A stretch of DNA of 23,221 nt, from contig CAYYQW010000062.1 of the NCBI GenBank assembly GCA_964472505.1, forward strand, positions 1 to 23,221, written 5' to 3'. The translations under genes and the position numbers were made by a program. This DNA comes from JAYEIA01 sp964472505. Its GTDB lineage: Bacteria; Bacteroidota; Bacteroidia; Bacteroidales; JAADGE01. Below, piece by piece: positions 14,771-23,221 of this stretch. Under the pieces are notes generated by a model that worked only from the letters and a program-made list of their open reading frames with translations, ran no database searches and was not told the DNA's origin. Position 1 is the stretch's first letter; each line of letters starts with the position of its first letter.

Positions 14771-16195
14771 ATGAAACAATTCCCAAAAGTATTGATGAAG
14801 GGTTCGGCCCTTATTGTTATGCTGTTGATAGTAAGTGTGCTCAACGGTCAAGTGCATAAATTTAAGAATGCAGGAAAGAGAATTTCCGATGTTTCCGACA
14901 AAACGGAAAAGTCAAAATCGGATGATGCTGTTCGGAGCAAGAACGATAGTGCGAATAAGAATGCAGAAATTACCGAGTCAATTATTTATGTGTCGCCGGC
15001 CGGAAGCAATAAAAATGACGGCAGCAAAGCATCGCCCATGAAAAATATTGATAAAGCGATGGCAAAAGCAAAGCCGGGGGATAAAATATATATTGCAGAA
15101 GGTGTGTATATGGGAACATTTAACGTGGGTTATTTGGAATCTGCGAAGCCCATTCAACTGTATGGTTCTTGGAATAGCGAATTTACAAAGCAAGACATAA
15201 AAAATCACCCGACCGTATTTCAGCCGGACAATAAAAGTGCCGGCGCCGGAAGAAAGGCCTTGCTTCGTTTTGAAAAAGAAGTCGGTGGTACGGTTATCGA
15301 CAATATTGTGTGGGATATGGGCGAACGCAATTTATATGATCCCAAAGACGGATACGTGGAGGGCATAGGCGGCAGATTGCGATTACCTACCGAACCGCTT
15401 ACCGGTATGAATTCTACCGTAGGTGAGCCTTGTATCTCTATTCGTTCAGGCAGTTTGGGCGGAGATGTTACCATTCAAAATTGTGTTTTTGTAAACGGGG
15501 CTTCTTTTGGTATTCAAATAGGGCACCGCAGCGGCAAGGTGAAAATTATCAATAACGTGTTTGTAGCCAACAAAATGGCGGCCATTGAAGTTTTTGGTAC
15601 TTGTGGCGGAAGCAATCAAAAACAAAATATGGTATCCTGTGCCGAAGTGGAAATTGCCTATAATACCATCCTTTTCTCGTGGAGTCGGACAAAAGACATG
15701 AAAGATATGGGATACGGGGTGAGAATTATGACCAAATGCGAATATAATATTCATCATAATATCATTGGTACTGCCGTAATGTCGGCTGTTGATAACAGTC
15801 GGTTTTGTAAAGATGAATACGTAAAACTTGATAACAATATTTTCTTCGGAAATAAACAGGGGGATTTGGAATATTTTCCGGCAAGTAATGTTGAATTGCA
15901 TTTAACGGCCGATCAATTTGATGATTTGGAGTTTGCAAGCGTCTCCGGCAATAAAAATTCAGTAGTGAAATTGCCGGTTAATCAATTATATTTAACCGCT
16001 TTTGTAAATGCAAGGTATAGTGAAGAGGCTTCGTGGGATCCCAATTCTCCTCAAAACCAATGGGCGAGAGCATTGGGTATGAATCAACAAGGCAGTTTGA
16101 AATCCTCGGTAAGTATGTTTATGAATAAATACCCGTGGAAGGAGACTTTGAATCTTTTTGGTGCAAATAAAGATGCCGGAGCACAGAATCCTTAA
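14771..16195 (+). CDS. Secreted right-handed beta-helix protein (DUF1565-like)
   Basis: A 474-residue exported protein. The signal peptide is about 1-26 (MKQFPKVLMKG, then a hydrophobic run ending SVLNGQ). A charged Lys/Asp/Ser linker leads to IIYVSPAGSNKNDGSKASPMKNIDKAMAKAKPGDKIYIAEG-type sequence at about 71-110, the DUF1565 start of many parallel beta-helix proteins. Beta-helix turns follow at about 230-350, with repeats of the kind VTIQNCVFVN, VKIINNVFVAN and YNIHHNIIG. Such proteins include polysaccharide lyases and surface proteins, but I see no clear catalytic residues. No lipobox and no obvious type IX secretion tail. Single gene; a hairpin follows the stop. Confidence 0.8.
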   Translation: MKQFPKVLMKGSALIVMLLIVSVLNGQVHKFKNAGKRISDVSDKTEKSKSDDAVRSKNDSANKNAEITESIIYVSPAGSNKNDGSKASPMKNIDKAMAKAKPGDKIYIAEGVYMGTFNVGYLESAKPIQLYGSWNSEFTKQDIKNHPTVFQPDNKSAGAGRKALLRFEKEVGGTVIDNIVWDMGERNLYDPKDGYVEGIGGRLRLPTEPLTGMNSTVGEPCISIRSGSLGGDVTIQNCVFVNGASFGIQIGHRSGKVKIINNVFVANKMAAIEVFGTCGGSNQKQNMVSCAEVEIAYNTILFSWSRTKDMKDMGYGVRIMTKCEYNIHHNIIGTAVMSAVDNSRFCKDEYVKLDNNIFFGNKQGDLEYFPASNVELHLTADQFDDLEFASVSGNKNSVVKLPVNQLYLTAFVNARYSEEASWDPNSPQNQWARALGMNQQGSLKSSVSMFMNKYPWKETLNLFGANKDAGAQNP

Positions 16196-16216
16196 TGGTT
16201 GATACCAATGATAAAG

Positions 16217-16253
16217 TCTGCAGGTGCCGGGTAAAATATCTGACACCTGCAGA
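16217..16253. terminator. Hairpin between convergent genes, probable bidirectional terminator
   Basis: A perfect 10-bp stem (TCTGCAGGTG at 16217-16226 with 16244-16253), with an AAAGT/ACTTT extension across a bulge. A second weaker CCTGTG/CACAGG hairpin follows toward icmF. The region separates the beta-helix gene (plus) from icmF (minus). No strong T-tract on either side. Confidence 0.5.
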
Positions 16254-16321
16254 TAACTTTACCATCCTGTGCAGTAAAAATACCACACAGGCGCAGAGTG
16301 GAAAAATTGCATCCGAATATA

Positions 16322-19300
16322 TTACATATTCCGCCGATATTGTCCGCCCACTTGAAACAGCGATTCGGTGATTTGTCCGATGGAACAAACTTTGGCCGCA
16401 TTCATCAGTTCTGCAAAAATATTATCATTTTGAGCAGCTGCTTCTTTGAGTTTTTTCAATGCTTTTTCGGCTTTGTCTTCTTGTGTGGCTTTTAGTTTAC
16501 TAAGCGTTTCAATTTGTATTTCTTTTTCTTCCGGCGTAGCACGAATAACTTCTCCGGGTGTTACCGTGGGTGAGCCTTTGGATGATAAAAATGTATTCAC
16601 TCCCATGATGGGCAGTTCGCCGCTGTGCTTGAGTTTTTCATAGTACATGGATTCTTCCTGAATCCGGCTGCGCTGATACATGGTTTCCATGGCTCCCAAC
16701 ACGCCTCCGCGTTCGGTGAGTCGGTCAAACTCTAAGAGAATGGCTTCTTCCACCAGGTCGGTCAGCTCTTCGATAATGAATGCGCCTTGCAGAGGATTCT
16801 CGTTTTTGGCCAAACCAAGCTCGTGGTTTATGATTAATTGAATGGCCATGGCTCTGCGTACCGAATCTTCGGTAGGTGTTGTAATGGCTTCGTCATAAGC
16901 ATTGGTATGCAGGGAGTTACAGTTGTCGTAAATGGCATACAGAGCTTGCAGTGTGGTTCTTATGTCGTTAAAATCAATTTCTTGTGCGTGCAGCGAACGT
17001 CCGGAAGTTTGAATGTGGTATTTTAATTTTTGAGAGCGATCGTTGGCTTTGTATTTTAGTTTCATGGCTTTGGCCCAAATAAGCCGTGCCACCCTGCCCA
17101 TTACGGCATATTCGGCATCAATGCCGTTGGAAAAGAAAAAGGATAGGTTGGGTGCAAATTTATTAATATCCATTCCGCGCGAAGCGTAATATTCCACATA
17201 AGTAAATCCGTTGGCCAAAGTAAGTGCAAGCTGTGTTATGGGATTTGCACCGGCTTCGGCAATATGATAGCCGGAAATGGAAACCGAATAGAAATTTCGC
17301 ACATTATTTTCAATGAAATATTCCTGCATGTCGCCCATGAGTTTCAAAGAAAAATCGGTTGAGAAGATGCAGGTGTTTTGGGCCTGGTCTTCCTTTAGAA
17401 TGTCAGCCTGAACCGTTCCTCTTACTTTGGAAATGGTTTCGGCTTTTATTTTTTCATACAGTTCGGGCGGTAAAATTTTGTCGCCGGTAATTCCGAGAAG
17501 CATTAAGCCCAAACCGTTGTGGCCTTCCGGAAGCTTTCCGTGATATTTGGGTTGTTCGGCGCCTTTGTCTTTAAAGAATTGTTTGATTTTTTTATCGGTT
17601 TCGGCTTCCAATCCGTTGGCTTTGATGTATTTCTCGCATTCCTGATCGATGGCGGCATTCAGAAAGTAAGCTGTCATCATGGGAGCCGGCCCGTTTATGG
17701 TCATGGATACCGATGTTTTCGGATCCGTAAGGTCAAAACCGGAATAGAGCTTCTTGGCATCATCTAAACAGGCAACGGAAACACCCGAATTGCCGATTTT
17801 TCCGTAGATATCGGGACGCCGGTCGGGATCGGCACCGTAGAGTGTAACACTGTCAAAGGCTGTTGATAATCGTTTGGCGGGCATACCGCGCGAAACGTAA
17901 TGAAAGCGTTTGTTCGTTCGTTCCGGGCCGCCTTCTCCGGCAAACATTCGTGTGGGGTCTTCGCCTTCTCGTTTGAACGGGAAAACGCCGGCTGCATAAG
18001 GAAATTCACCGGGAACGTTTTCACGCAAATTCCACTTTAGAATTTCTCCGTAATCTTTATAGCGGGGCAACGATATTTTCGGTATTTTAAGGTGCGAAAG
18101 CGTTTCTTTGTAGGTTTTTACGCTTATGTCTTTTCCGCGCACCTGATATACAAATTCATCGCGTTTGTAGCGCTCAAGTTTTTCGGACCAGCCGTTTAAC
18201 AGGTCTTTATTTTCCGGGCTGAGCTCTTTTTTTGTTTTTTCTTTAAGTGCATTTAATTCCTGAGCGGTGTTTTCCGATTCATTATTCAAACTTTGCAAAA
18301 CCGTTTCCACGGCGTACAGTCGGCTTGCCGTTTGGGCTTGTTCTTCGGTCCATTCATTGTAATCGCAAATGGTTTCCGAAATTTCCGAAAGGTAGCGAAC
18401 GCGTCGCGGCGGAATAATTTCCATGCGTTGATTTTCGCTGTCGCTGCCTTGGAATTTTCCTTTGAATCGGTTGTCGTTTTTTTTATTTATCAAATCAAAT
18501 AGTGCAGTGTAAAAGGAGTTTACGCCGGGGTCGTTAAATTGTGAAGCTATGGTAGAATATACAGGCATTTCATGAGTTTCTTTGTCGAATAATTCATGAT
18601 TACGCTGATATTGTTTTCTTACATCGCGCAAAGCATCTTCGGCACCGCGTTTATCGGATTTGTTTATGGCTATAATATCGGCAAAATCGAGCATGTCAAT
18701 TTTTTCTAACTGAGTGGCCGCACCAAATTCCGGAGTCATTACATAAGTTGCAATATCGCCGATGTCGGCAATTTCGGTATCGGATTGTCCGATGCCGGAG
18801 GTTTCCAGGATAATCAAATCGTAACCGGCTGCTTTTACAATGTTTACGGCGTCTTTTACATAGGGCGAGAGGCTCAGGTTGGCTTGCCGAGTGGCTAATG
18901 AGCGCATATAAATGCGCGGATGATTAATGGCATTCATGCGGATACGATCGCCGAGCAATGCGCCGCCGGTTTTTCTTTTGGAAGGATCTACGGAAATAAT
19001 GGCTAATGTTTTATCATCAAAATCTTCCAGAAAACGTCGTACCAATTCATCGGTAAGCGATGATTTTCCGGAGCCGCCCGTACCGGTAATTCCTATGACC
19101 GGAGCGGGGCTTTTTTCGGCAGCAGCTTCAATCGTTTTGAGCAAGTCTGAGCTTTTATCTTTGCAGCATTCGGCCGCGGTAATCAAGCGGGCAATGGTAT
19201 TGGTATCTTTATTTTTCAAAGAATCCGTTGTTTTGGGAAGCTCTTTTAATAAAGGGAAATCAGATTTTTGGAGCAAATCGTCAATCATTCCGCTTAGGCC

Positions 19301-19684
19301 CATTTGACGACCGTCATCGGGTGAATAAATTCGATTGATTCCGTAGGCATGCAGTTCTTTAACTTCTTCGGGGAGAATCACCCCGCCGCCGCCGCCGAAA
19401 ATTTTAATATCCGGCCGGCCGTTTTCTTTCAAGAGGTCTTTCATGTATTTGAAAAACTCTATGTGCCCGCCCTGATAGGAGGTTATGGCAATGGCTTGTA
19501 CGTCTTCCTGTACGGCGCAATTTACAATTTCCCGAACCGAGCGGTTGTGCCCCAAATGAATGACTTCGGCTCCGCCGGATTGAATGATTCGGCGCATAAT
19601 GTTTATGGCGGCATCGTGGCCGTCGAATAGTGATGCTGCCGTTACAATTCGTATGTGATTTTTTATTTTGTAAGATTGCGGCAT
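16322..19684 (-). CDS. icmF: Fused isobutyryl-CoA mutase (IcmF)
   Basis: A 1120-residue adenosylcobalamin-dependent mutase that interconverts isobutyryl-CoA and n-butyryl-CoA, with its own GTPase chaperone in one chain. The N-terminal B12-binding domain (about 10-140) has SLFDGHD (19-24; His23 is the lower cobalt ligand). The MeaB-like G domain (about 195-400) has Walker A GTGGSGKS (201-208), ETSGIGQSD (294-302) and NKSD (341-344). After a helical linker comes the large TIM-barrel mutase domain (about 545-1100), with FPYAAGVFPFKREGEDPTRMF and GGPERTNKRFHY, typical of IcmF rather than MutB. The domain order and length are those of the family and no key residue is missing. It stands alone; the 271-base gap upstream holds no clear promoter or gene. 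Confidence 0.95.
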   Translation of the reverse strand: MPQSYKIKNHIRIVTAASLFDGHDAAINIMRRIIQSGGAEVIHLGHNRSVREIVNCAVQEDVQAIAITSYQGGHIEFFKYMKDLLKENGRPDIKIFGGGGGVILPEEVKELHAYGINRIYSPDDGRQMGLSGMIDDLLQKSDFPLLKELPKTTDSLKNKDTNTIARLITAAECCKDKSSDLLKTIEAAAEKSPAPVIGITGTGGSGKSSLTDELVRRFLEDFDDKTLAIISVDPSKRKTGGALLGDRIRMNAINHPRIYMRSLATRQANLSLSPYVKDAVNIVKAAGYDLIILETSGIGQSDTEIADIGDIATYVMTPEFGAATQLEKIDMLDFADIIAINKSDKRGAEDALRDVRKQYQRNHELFDKETHEMPVYSTIASQFNDPGVNSFYTALFDLINKKNDNRFKGKFQGSDSENQRMEIIPPRRVRYLSEISETICDYNEWTEEQAQTASRLYAVETVLQSLNNESENTAQELNALKEKTKKELSPENKDLLNGWSEKLERYKRDEFVYQVRGKDISVKTYKETLSHLKIPKISLPRYKDYGEILKWNLRENVPGEFPYAAGVFPFKREGEDPTRMFAGEGGPERTNKRFHYVSRGMPAKRLSTAFDSVTLYGADPDRRPDIYGKIGNSGVSVACLDDAKKLYSGFDLTDPKTSVSMTINGPAPMMTAYFLNAAIDQECEKYIKANGLEAETDKKIKQFFKDKGAEQPKYHGKLPEGHNGLGLMLLGITGDKILPPELYEKIKAETISKVRGTVQADILKEDQAQNTCIFSTDFSLKLMGDMQEYFIENNVRNFYSVSISGYHIAEAGANPITQLALTLANGFTYVEYYASRGMDINKFAPNLSFFFSNGIDAEYAVMGRVARLIWAKAMKLKYKANDRSQKLKYHIQTSGRSLHAQEIDFNDIRTTLQALYAIYDNCNSLHTNAYDEAITTPTEDSVRRAMAIQLIINHELGLAKNENPLQGAFIIEELTDLVEEAILLEFDRLTERGGVLGAMETMYQRSRIQEESMYYEKLKHSGELPIMGVNTFLSSKGSPTVTPGEVIRATPEEKEIQIETLSKLKATQEDKAEKALKKLKEAAAQNDNIFAELMNAAKVCSIGQITESLFQVGGQYRRNM

Positions 19685-19955
19685 ATTAATAGTTTTATAT
19701 AGATGAATTTGTGCCGCAATTTAAAAAAAAATGGCCAAAATATCTAAAAAACAACATATCAAACAGTGATTTTAAAACGTATATGGGCAGGTTTTTTCGT
19801 TGAAGCCAAAATAATCAGCTTCCTACGGTATTTTTGGAAACTGAAGTCTTCGTCTGCGCTATATGAAAAAATGCGATATAAATGGTTTCTAATTCACGGA
19901 ATATTCTTATATTGTTTCCGATTCAAAAAAACATATTCAAATCAAAACTTAAATT

Positions 19956-20861
19956 ATGAGAAAATTTACTTATTACTTGCTTGTGTTGCTTGTCTTATCA
20001 GTGTTTATGTTTTCCTGTAATTCTAATTCGGATGAACAAAACGATTCTGCCGAAACTGTTACGAATGATTCGGAGCAAAAATCGGATACTTTAATGAAAA
20101 AATGGGAAAGCAAAAAGAGCTTGGATGTACCGGAATCGGTGATTTATAATCCGGATAAGCATGTATTGTATGTGTCGAATGTAGCCGGGGAGCCAACCGA
20201 AAAAAATGCAAAAGGCTTTATTTCAGAGCTTAAGCCTTCGGGTGAAATTTCTTCATTAAAATGGGTTGAAGGCATGAATGCTCCCAAAGGAATGGGTATA
20301 TATGATAAGCAATTGTATGTTACGGATATTGATAAATTGGTAATTATTGATATTGAAAAAGCGGCAATTAGTGAAGAAATTGATGTTCCGGATTCCCAAT
20401 TCTTGAACGATATAGCTATTGATAAAGACGGGCGGGTATATATTTCCGATTTGGTAAGCGGCTATGTTTATCGTTACAAAGACGATGAGCTTTCGCTTTG
20501 GATTTCCGATTCGCTTCTTACCGAAACGAATGGTTTATATGCGAAAGGGGATTACCTGTATATGGGTACTAAGAATGCTGTTTTTAAAGCTGATTTACAA
20601 ACCGGTGTTTTTGAAAAATATATTGATGAAACCGGGCCTATTGACGGCTTAGAAGCTTTTGACGATAAACGGTTTATTATATCTGATTGGGTGGGAAATA
20701 TTCATCTGGTGTCTCCCGATTCGGACAGAAAACTCCTTTTAAGCACGGTTGCCGATACGATTAATGCTGCTGATATTCAGTATTTAAAAGATAAAAAACA
20801 ACTGTTTGTACCCACATTTTTCGATAACCGAGTGATGATGTATGATGTGCAGATGAAATAG
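19956..20861 (+). CDS. SMP-30/NHL-like beta-propeller lipoprotein
   Basis: A 301-residue lipoprotein, lipobox VFMFSC (Cys21), then an Asn/Asp/Ser/Glu-rich linker to about 45. The rest reads as a six-bladed-type propeller: PESVIYNPDKHVLYVSN, APKGMGIYDKQLYVTD, LNDIAIDKDGRVYISD, TNGLYAKGDYLYMGT and IDGLEAFDDKRFIISD are successive blades. Glu near residue 57 and the Asn and Asp residues in later blades are placed as in the metal site of SMP-30/gluconolactonase proteins, but activity is not assured. It is probably periplasmic, anchored by lipid. Single gene, divergent from icmF, followed by a terminator-like hairpin. Confidence 0.8.
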   Translation: MRKFTYYLLVLLVLSVFMFSCNSNSDEQNDSAETVTNDSEQKSDTLMKKWESKKSLDVPESVIYNPDKHVLYVSNVAGEPTEKNAKGFISELKPSGEISSLKWVEGMNAPKGMGIYDKQLYVTDIDKLVIIDIEKAAISEEIDVPDSQFLNDIAIDKDGRVYISDLVSGYVYRYKDDELSLWISDSLLTETNGLYAKGDYLYMGTKNAVFKADLQTGVFEKYIDETGPIDGLEAFDDKRFIISDWVGNIHLVSPDSDRKLLLSTVADTINAADIQYLKDKKQLFVPTFFDNRVMMYDVQMK

Positions 20862-20879
20862 AATATCTTATTTTGTATC

Positions 20880-20911
20880 AGCCTGTCGGTTCTTGTAAGT
20901 TCCGGCAGGCT
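20880..20911 (+). terminator. Rho-independent terminator after the propeller lipoprotein gene
   Basis: AGCCTGTCGG (20880-20889) pairs with CCGGCAGGCT (20902-20911), with one G-T pair and a 12-base loop, followed by TTATTGTATC. It lies 18 bases past the stop codon. The gap to 21047 also has a weaker CATCAAAA/TTTTGATG pair (20987-20994 with 21016-21023) that may serve the minus-strand amidohydrolase gene. Confidence 0.65.
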
Positions 20912-21047
20912 TTATTGTATCATATAGTTTACTGCTGCTGATAACTTATTAATTGGCAGTGATTACAAAAATAACAATATCATAAGCATCAAAATATAAG
21001 TTGTGAAGTTAGTATTTTTGATGTGCCTGCCTTAATTGTTTTATAGC

Positions 21048-22376
21048 TTATCGGAACAATTCGCTTTTTATTTTCTCGGCGCAGTCGGAGGCCTCTTGCA
21101 TTATTTCTTGTAAGTCAATGTCTATGAGTTGCTTGTTTTTCACCAATAAACGCCCGTTGACGATGCTGTCCGCTACATCACTGCCGTTTAGCGAATAAAC
21201 CAAAACGGAGTAGGGGTCGTACATGGGCACGGCACGCGGATTGTCAATATCCACGGTAATAATGTCGGCTTTTTTTCCGATTTCCAAGGAGCCGATTTTA
21301 TCTTCCATACCTAAAACACGTGCGCCGCCCACGGTAGCAATACGCACCGCTTCACGCGCCGAAAGCACGGTAGGGTCTTGTGATGTCAGCTTATGCAATA
21401 AAGCCATGCTGTGCATTTCTTCAAAAAGGTCTAAATTATTGTTGCTGGCTACACCGTCGGTGCCTAAGCCTACTTTGATGCCGGCTTTGAGATATTGCGG
21501 AATCGGAGCTGCGCCGCTTGCTATTTTCATATTACATTCGGGATTGTGTGCAACGCCCGTGCCGCGTTTTTGGTACACGGCCATGTCTTCTTCGCTGAGG
21601 TGAACGGAATGCGCTGCAATGGTTCGATGGTTAAGAAAATTCAAATCATCCAAAAACTTAACCGAGCTTTTTCCGTGTCGTTTTTTTATGGTTTCTACTT
21701 CCCATTGAGTTTCGCCTATGTGTATGTTCATCAGTAAATTATGCCTGTCGGATAAGTCTTTTGCCGCAAGTAAAATTTCCGGTGTGGAGGTGTAGGGCGC
21801 ATGTACTGCGGCAGCTATGGTAATGAGCGGGTCGTTTTTGTATTTTGTAATCACTGCTTTGGTATAATCCAAACTTTGACGATAAGTGGGGCTGCCCGGA
21901 ACGGGAAAATCGGCAATGCTTTCGCTCAAAACGGCACGCATTCCGAATGCTTTTACGGCTTGTGCGGCAGCATCCTGAAAATAGTACATATCGTTGAAAG
22001 TGGTAGTTCCGGAAAGCAGCATTTCGGCCAAAGCCAAATGTGTACCTTTGTAAACCATATCTTCCGTAGTAAAACGAGCCTCTACCGGAAATATGTATTC
22101 CATCAGCCATTTTTGCAAAGGCATGTCATCGGCAAAGCCCCTGAAAACTGTCATGGCCGAGTGCGTGTGTGTATTGATAAGCCCCGGCATCACGATTTTT
22201 TTATCGGCATTTAGCGTTTCTTCGACTTCATAATTTTTCTCTATTTCGGCTGTCGGGGCAATGGCTGTAATGATTCCGTTATGAATGGCTATGGCGTGAT
22301 TGTTTAGAATTTCGTCTTCGGAATTTACGCTAAGAATCGTACCGCCTTTTATTATTATGTCCGCTTTTTGTTTCAT
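21048..22376 (-). CDS. Amidohydrolase, MTA/SAH deaminase or TRZ/ATZ type
   Basis: About 442 residues from the Met at 22376. The frame extends nine codons further up, but the shorter start gives the usual MKQKADIIIKGGTIL and lies downstream of a -7-like box. This is the cytoplasmic amidohydrolase fold of 5-methylthioadenosine/S-adenosylhomocysteine deaminases and related aminohydrolases. The metal site is complete: HTH at 70-72, H219 and D307. E99 in FPVEARF and E222 in HIGET are placed as in MtaD-type deaminases. These release ammonia from adenosine-type or related substrates. TRZ/ATZ homologues differ in substrate, so the exact reaction is uncertain. Single gene with no purine or methionine salvage neighbours in view. 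Confidence 0.85.
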   Translation of the reverse strand: MKQKADIIIKGGTILSVNSEDEILNNHAIAIHNGIITAIAPTAEIEKNYEVEETLNADKKIVMPGLINTHTHSAMTVFRGFADDMPLQKWLMEYIFPVEARFTTEDMVYKGTHLALAEMLLSGTTTFNDMYYFQDAAAQAVKAFGMRAVLSESIADFPVPGSPTYRQSLDYTKAVITKYKNDPLITIAAAVHAPYTSTPEILLAAKDLSDRHNLLMNIHIGETQWEVETIKKRHGKSSVKFLDDLNFLNHRTIAAHSVHLSEEDMAVYQKRGTGVAHNPECNMKIASGAAPIPQYLKAGIKVGLGTDGVASNNNLDLFEEMHSMALLHKLTSQDPTVLSAREAVRIATVGGARVLGMEDKIGSLEIGKKADIITVDIDNPRAVPMYDPYSVLVYSLNGSDVADSIVNGRLLVKNKQLIDIDLQEIMQEASDCAEKIKSELFR

Positions 22377-22408
22377 TATATTGCTTTTGAGAATATCCCG
22401 CAAAAATA

Positions 22409-22416
22409 CAAATTTA
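22409..22416 (-). promoter_or_regulatory. Possible -7 box TAAATTTG for the amidohydrolase gene
   Basis: On the minus strand this fits TAnnTTTG exactly, and a second match (TATTTTTG) directly follows at 22401-22408. Either would start transcription near or downstream of the upper Met at 22403, favouring the translation start at 22376. No TTTG at -33 was found, so confidence is low. Confidence 0.35.
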
Positions 22417-22503
22417 GCCCGGAATTACGAATGTTGGACACGATATGCTGATGAGGATTCTTTGAAATCGGTAAAAGCCGGTTGTAAGTGCAATAATATG
22501 GCC

Positions 22504-22897
22504 TTATTCTTTTTTTGTCATTCCTTGCATTGTACTGTTGTAAATGTATTCGGCAAATTCGTATAGTTCTTTGGCTGCTGTGTGGCTTGGTTTGCCTTCG
22601 GGCAGCATTCCAATATCGCCCGGATAGCGGGTTTCGGTATAAACGGCATCTGTCTTTTCCAACATATTTTCATCTATATCAAAATCAAGATGTTCAGAAA
22701 TTGCATCGTACAGGCGCAAAAGGCTGTTATGCGCGGTACTTTTAGCTCTTTTTCTATACGGCTTTAAAGCATTTTTCTACCACTTGCCGGGCGTGAAATG
22801 CTGCGCTGTTGGTAAGAAATTCGTCTTCCAATAATTTTTTGCACGACTGCAAATCTATTTTGGCATAGTTAAGCCAACTTTGTGTGATTGCTTTCAT
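22504..22897 (-). pseudogene. HEPN-domain protein gene with two apparent frameshifts
   Basis: Translation from ATG at 22897 gives a typical HEPN start: MKAITQSWLNYAKIDLQ, then AAFHARQVVEKCFKAV. It stops at 22754-22756. The homologous reading continues in a second frame (IEKELKVPRI, about 22730-22757) and then in a third (HNSLLRLYDAISEHLDF, from about 22731) to the stop at 22504. The last part has YTETRYPGD, characteristic of MNT-partnered HEPN proteins. Restored, the protein would be about 130 residues, a normal length. HEPN proteins of this group are RNase-like toxins paired with MNT. Each break needs one missing base, so it is either a decayed toxin gene or assembly error. It overlaps the MNT gene by 29 bases. 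Confidence 0.75.
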
Positions 22898-23221
22898 ATA
22901 TTTTTTTCCCGTTTTGTAATATTTCTTTTGAGAAGCTACTCTCTAATGCCTTAAATTTCTCAAACATTGGTTTTGAATACACTAATAAATCAACCGGCAC
23001 TTTTTTGGCGGTTTGACGTATCAGTTTTTTTACGGATAAGCGGTATTCCAACTGCTCGCTGTATGTGCTTGGCATAAAATCATCGTTGGTAACCACAAGC
23101 ATATCTATATCGCTGTCTTCATCGGGCGTGCCGTAAGCATACGAACCAAACAAAATAATCAGATATGGATTTATCGTTTTTAATTGATTGATTAGTTCTT
23201 GTATGTAGTTTTGTTGGTGCA
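22869..23221 (-). CDS. MNT-type minimal nucleotidyltransferase, antitoxin-like (5' end outside window)
   Basis: The frame is open from the window edge to the stop at 22869, so the start lies beyond 23221. About 117 residues are visible. The nucleotidyltransferase signature is complete: LIILFGSYAYGTPDEDSDIDML, that is GS followed by DxD for metal binding, and a further VDLLVYS segment supplies the third acidic residue. In MNT-HEPN systems this protein neutralises the HEPN toxin, in studied cases by adding AMP to it. The gene is upstream of, and overlaps, the broken HEPN gene, as in intact systems, so the pair was once an operon. Confidence 0.85.
   Translation of the reverse strand, partial: HQQNYIQELINQLKTINPYLIILFGSYAYGTPDEDSDIDMLVVTNDDFMPSTYSEQLEYRLSVKKLIRQTAKKVPVDLLVYSKPMFEKFKALESSFSKEILQNGKKIYESNHTKLA

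Noticed and set aside
15446..15901. 151-residue minus-strand frame within the beta-helix gene
   Set aside because: It is antisense to a gene with a signal peptide and beta-helix repeats; the His- and Ile-rich composition is a mirror of that coding strand.
19766..20020. 84-residue plus-strand frame upstream of the propeller lipoprotein
   Set aside because: It overlaps the lipoprotein start in another frame and has no recognisable domain or ribosome binding site; the lipoprotein frame has a clear signal peptide.
21739..22214. Long frames on both strands within the amidohydrolase gene
   Set aside because: They are out of frame with a protein that has a complete metal site; no start signals or domain matches.

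Overview
The window looks like chromosomal DNA of a Bacteroidota bacterium, probably an uncultured Bacteroidales or Flavobacteriia-type lineage; I cannot place it more precisely. The evidence is the AT-rich composition and A-rich weak ribosome binding sites. There is also a TonB-dependent receptor with a carboxypeptidase-regulatory-like N-terminus paired with a DUF4249 lipoprotein. Many small lipoproteins with short lipoboxes, a PKD-domain lipoprotein and a fused IcmF mutase fit the same picture. No rRNA, tRNA, CRISPR array or integrase gene was seen.

Layout. (1) 1-1290: the tail of a gene, then a PD-(D/E)XK nuclease of the Rpn/transposase-like family. It is bracketed by two related, imperfect, foldable inverted repeats (about 44-178 and 1162-1290) that resemble integron attC sites in position and architecture. 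(2) 1329-3671: three minus-strand lipoproteins, two unrecognised and one with a PKD domain. (3) 3983-7248: a plus-strand receptor plus DUF4249 operon. (4) 7251-8758: a disturbed patch. It holds a strong hairpin, the 3' remnant of a lipoprotein gene, a Fic AMP-transferase gene and about 300 bases of nested palindromes, with a 13-bp direct repeat at its two ends. (5) 8759-12804: five minus-strand genes for exported proteins. Three are lipoproteins sharing nearly the same signal peptide and a Lys/Glu-rich tether but carrying different or rearranged domains. The others are an SH3-like exported protein and a ricin-type lectin. (6) 13097-14089: a Gfo/Idh/MocA oxidoreductase, followed by a heptamer tandem repeat and a second nested-palindrome element. 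(7) 14771-16195: a secreted beta-helix protein. (8) 16322-19684: icmF on the minus strand. (9) 19956-20861: a beta-propeller lipoprotein. (10) 21048-22376: an amidohydrolase/deaminase. (11) 22504-23221: an MNT-HEPN toxin-antitoxin pair in which the HEPN gene appears broken by two frameshifts and the MNT gene runs off the window.

How it works together: most products are predicted to sit in the envelope (receptor, lipoproteins, lectin, beta-helix, propeller). The metabolic genes (icmF, oxidoreductase, amidohydrolase) stand as single transcription units with no pathway partners visible. The accessory genes (Rpn nuclease, Fic, MNT-HEPN) lie at places marked by repeats, gene remnants or frameshifts, which suggests exchange at those points. 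The most unusual parts are the attC-like bracket around the nuclease gene, the tethered lipoprotein family with an apparent domain-order swap, and the remnant, Fic and palindrome patch.
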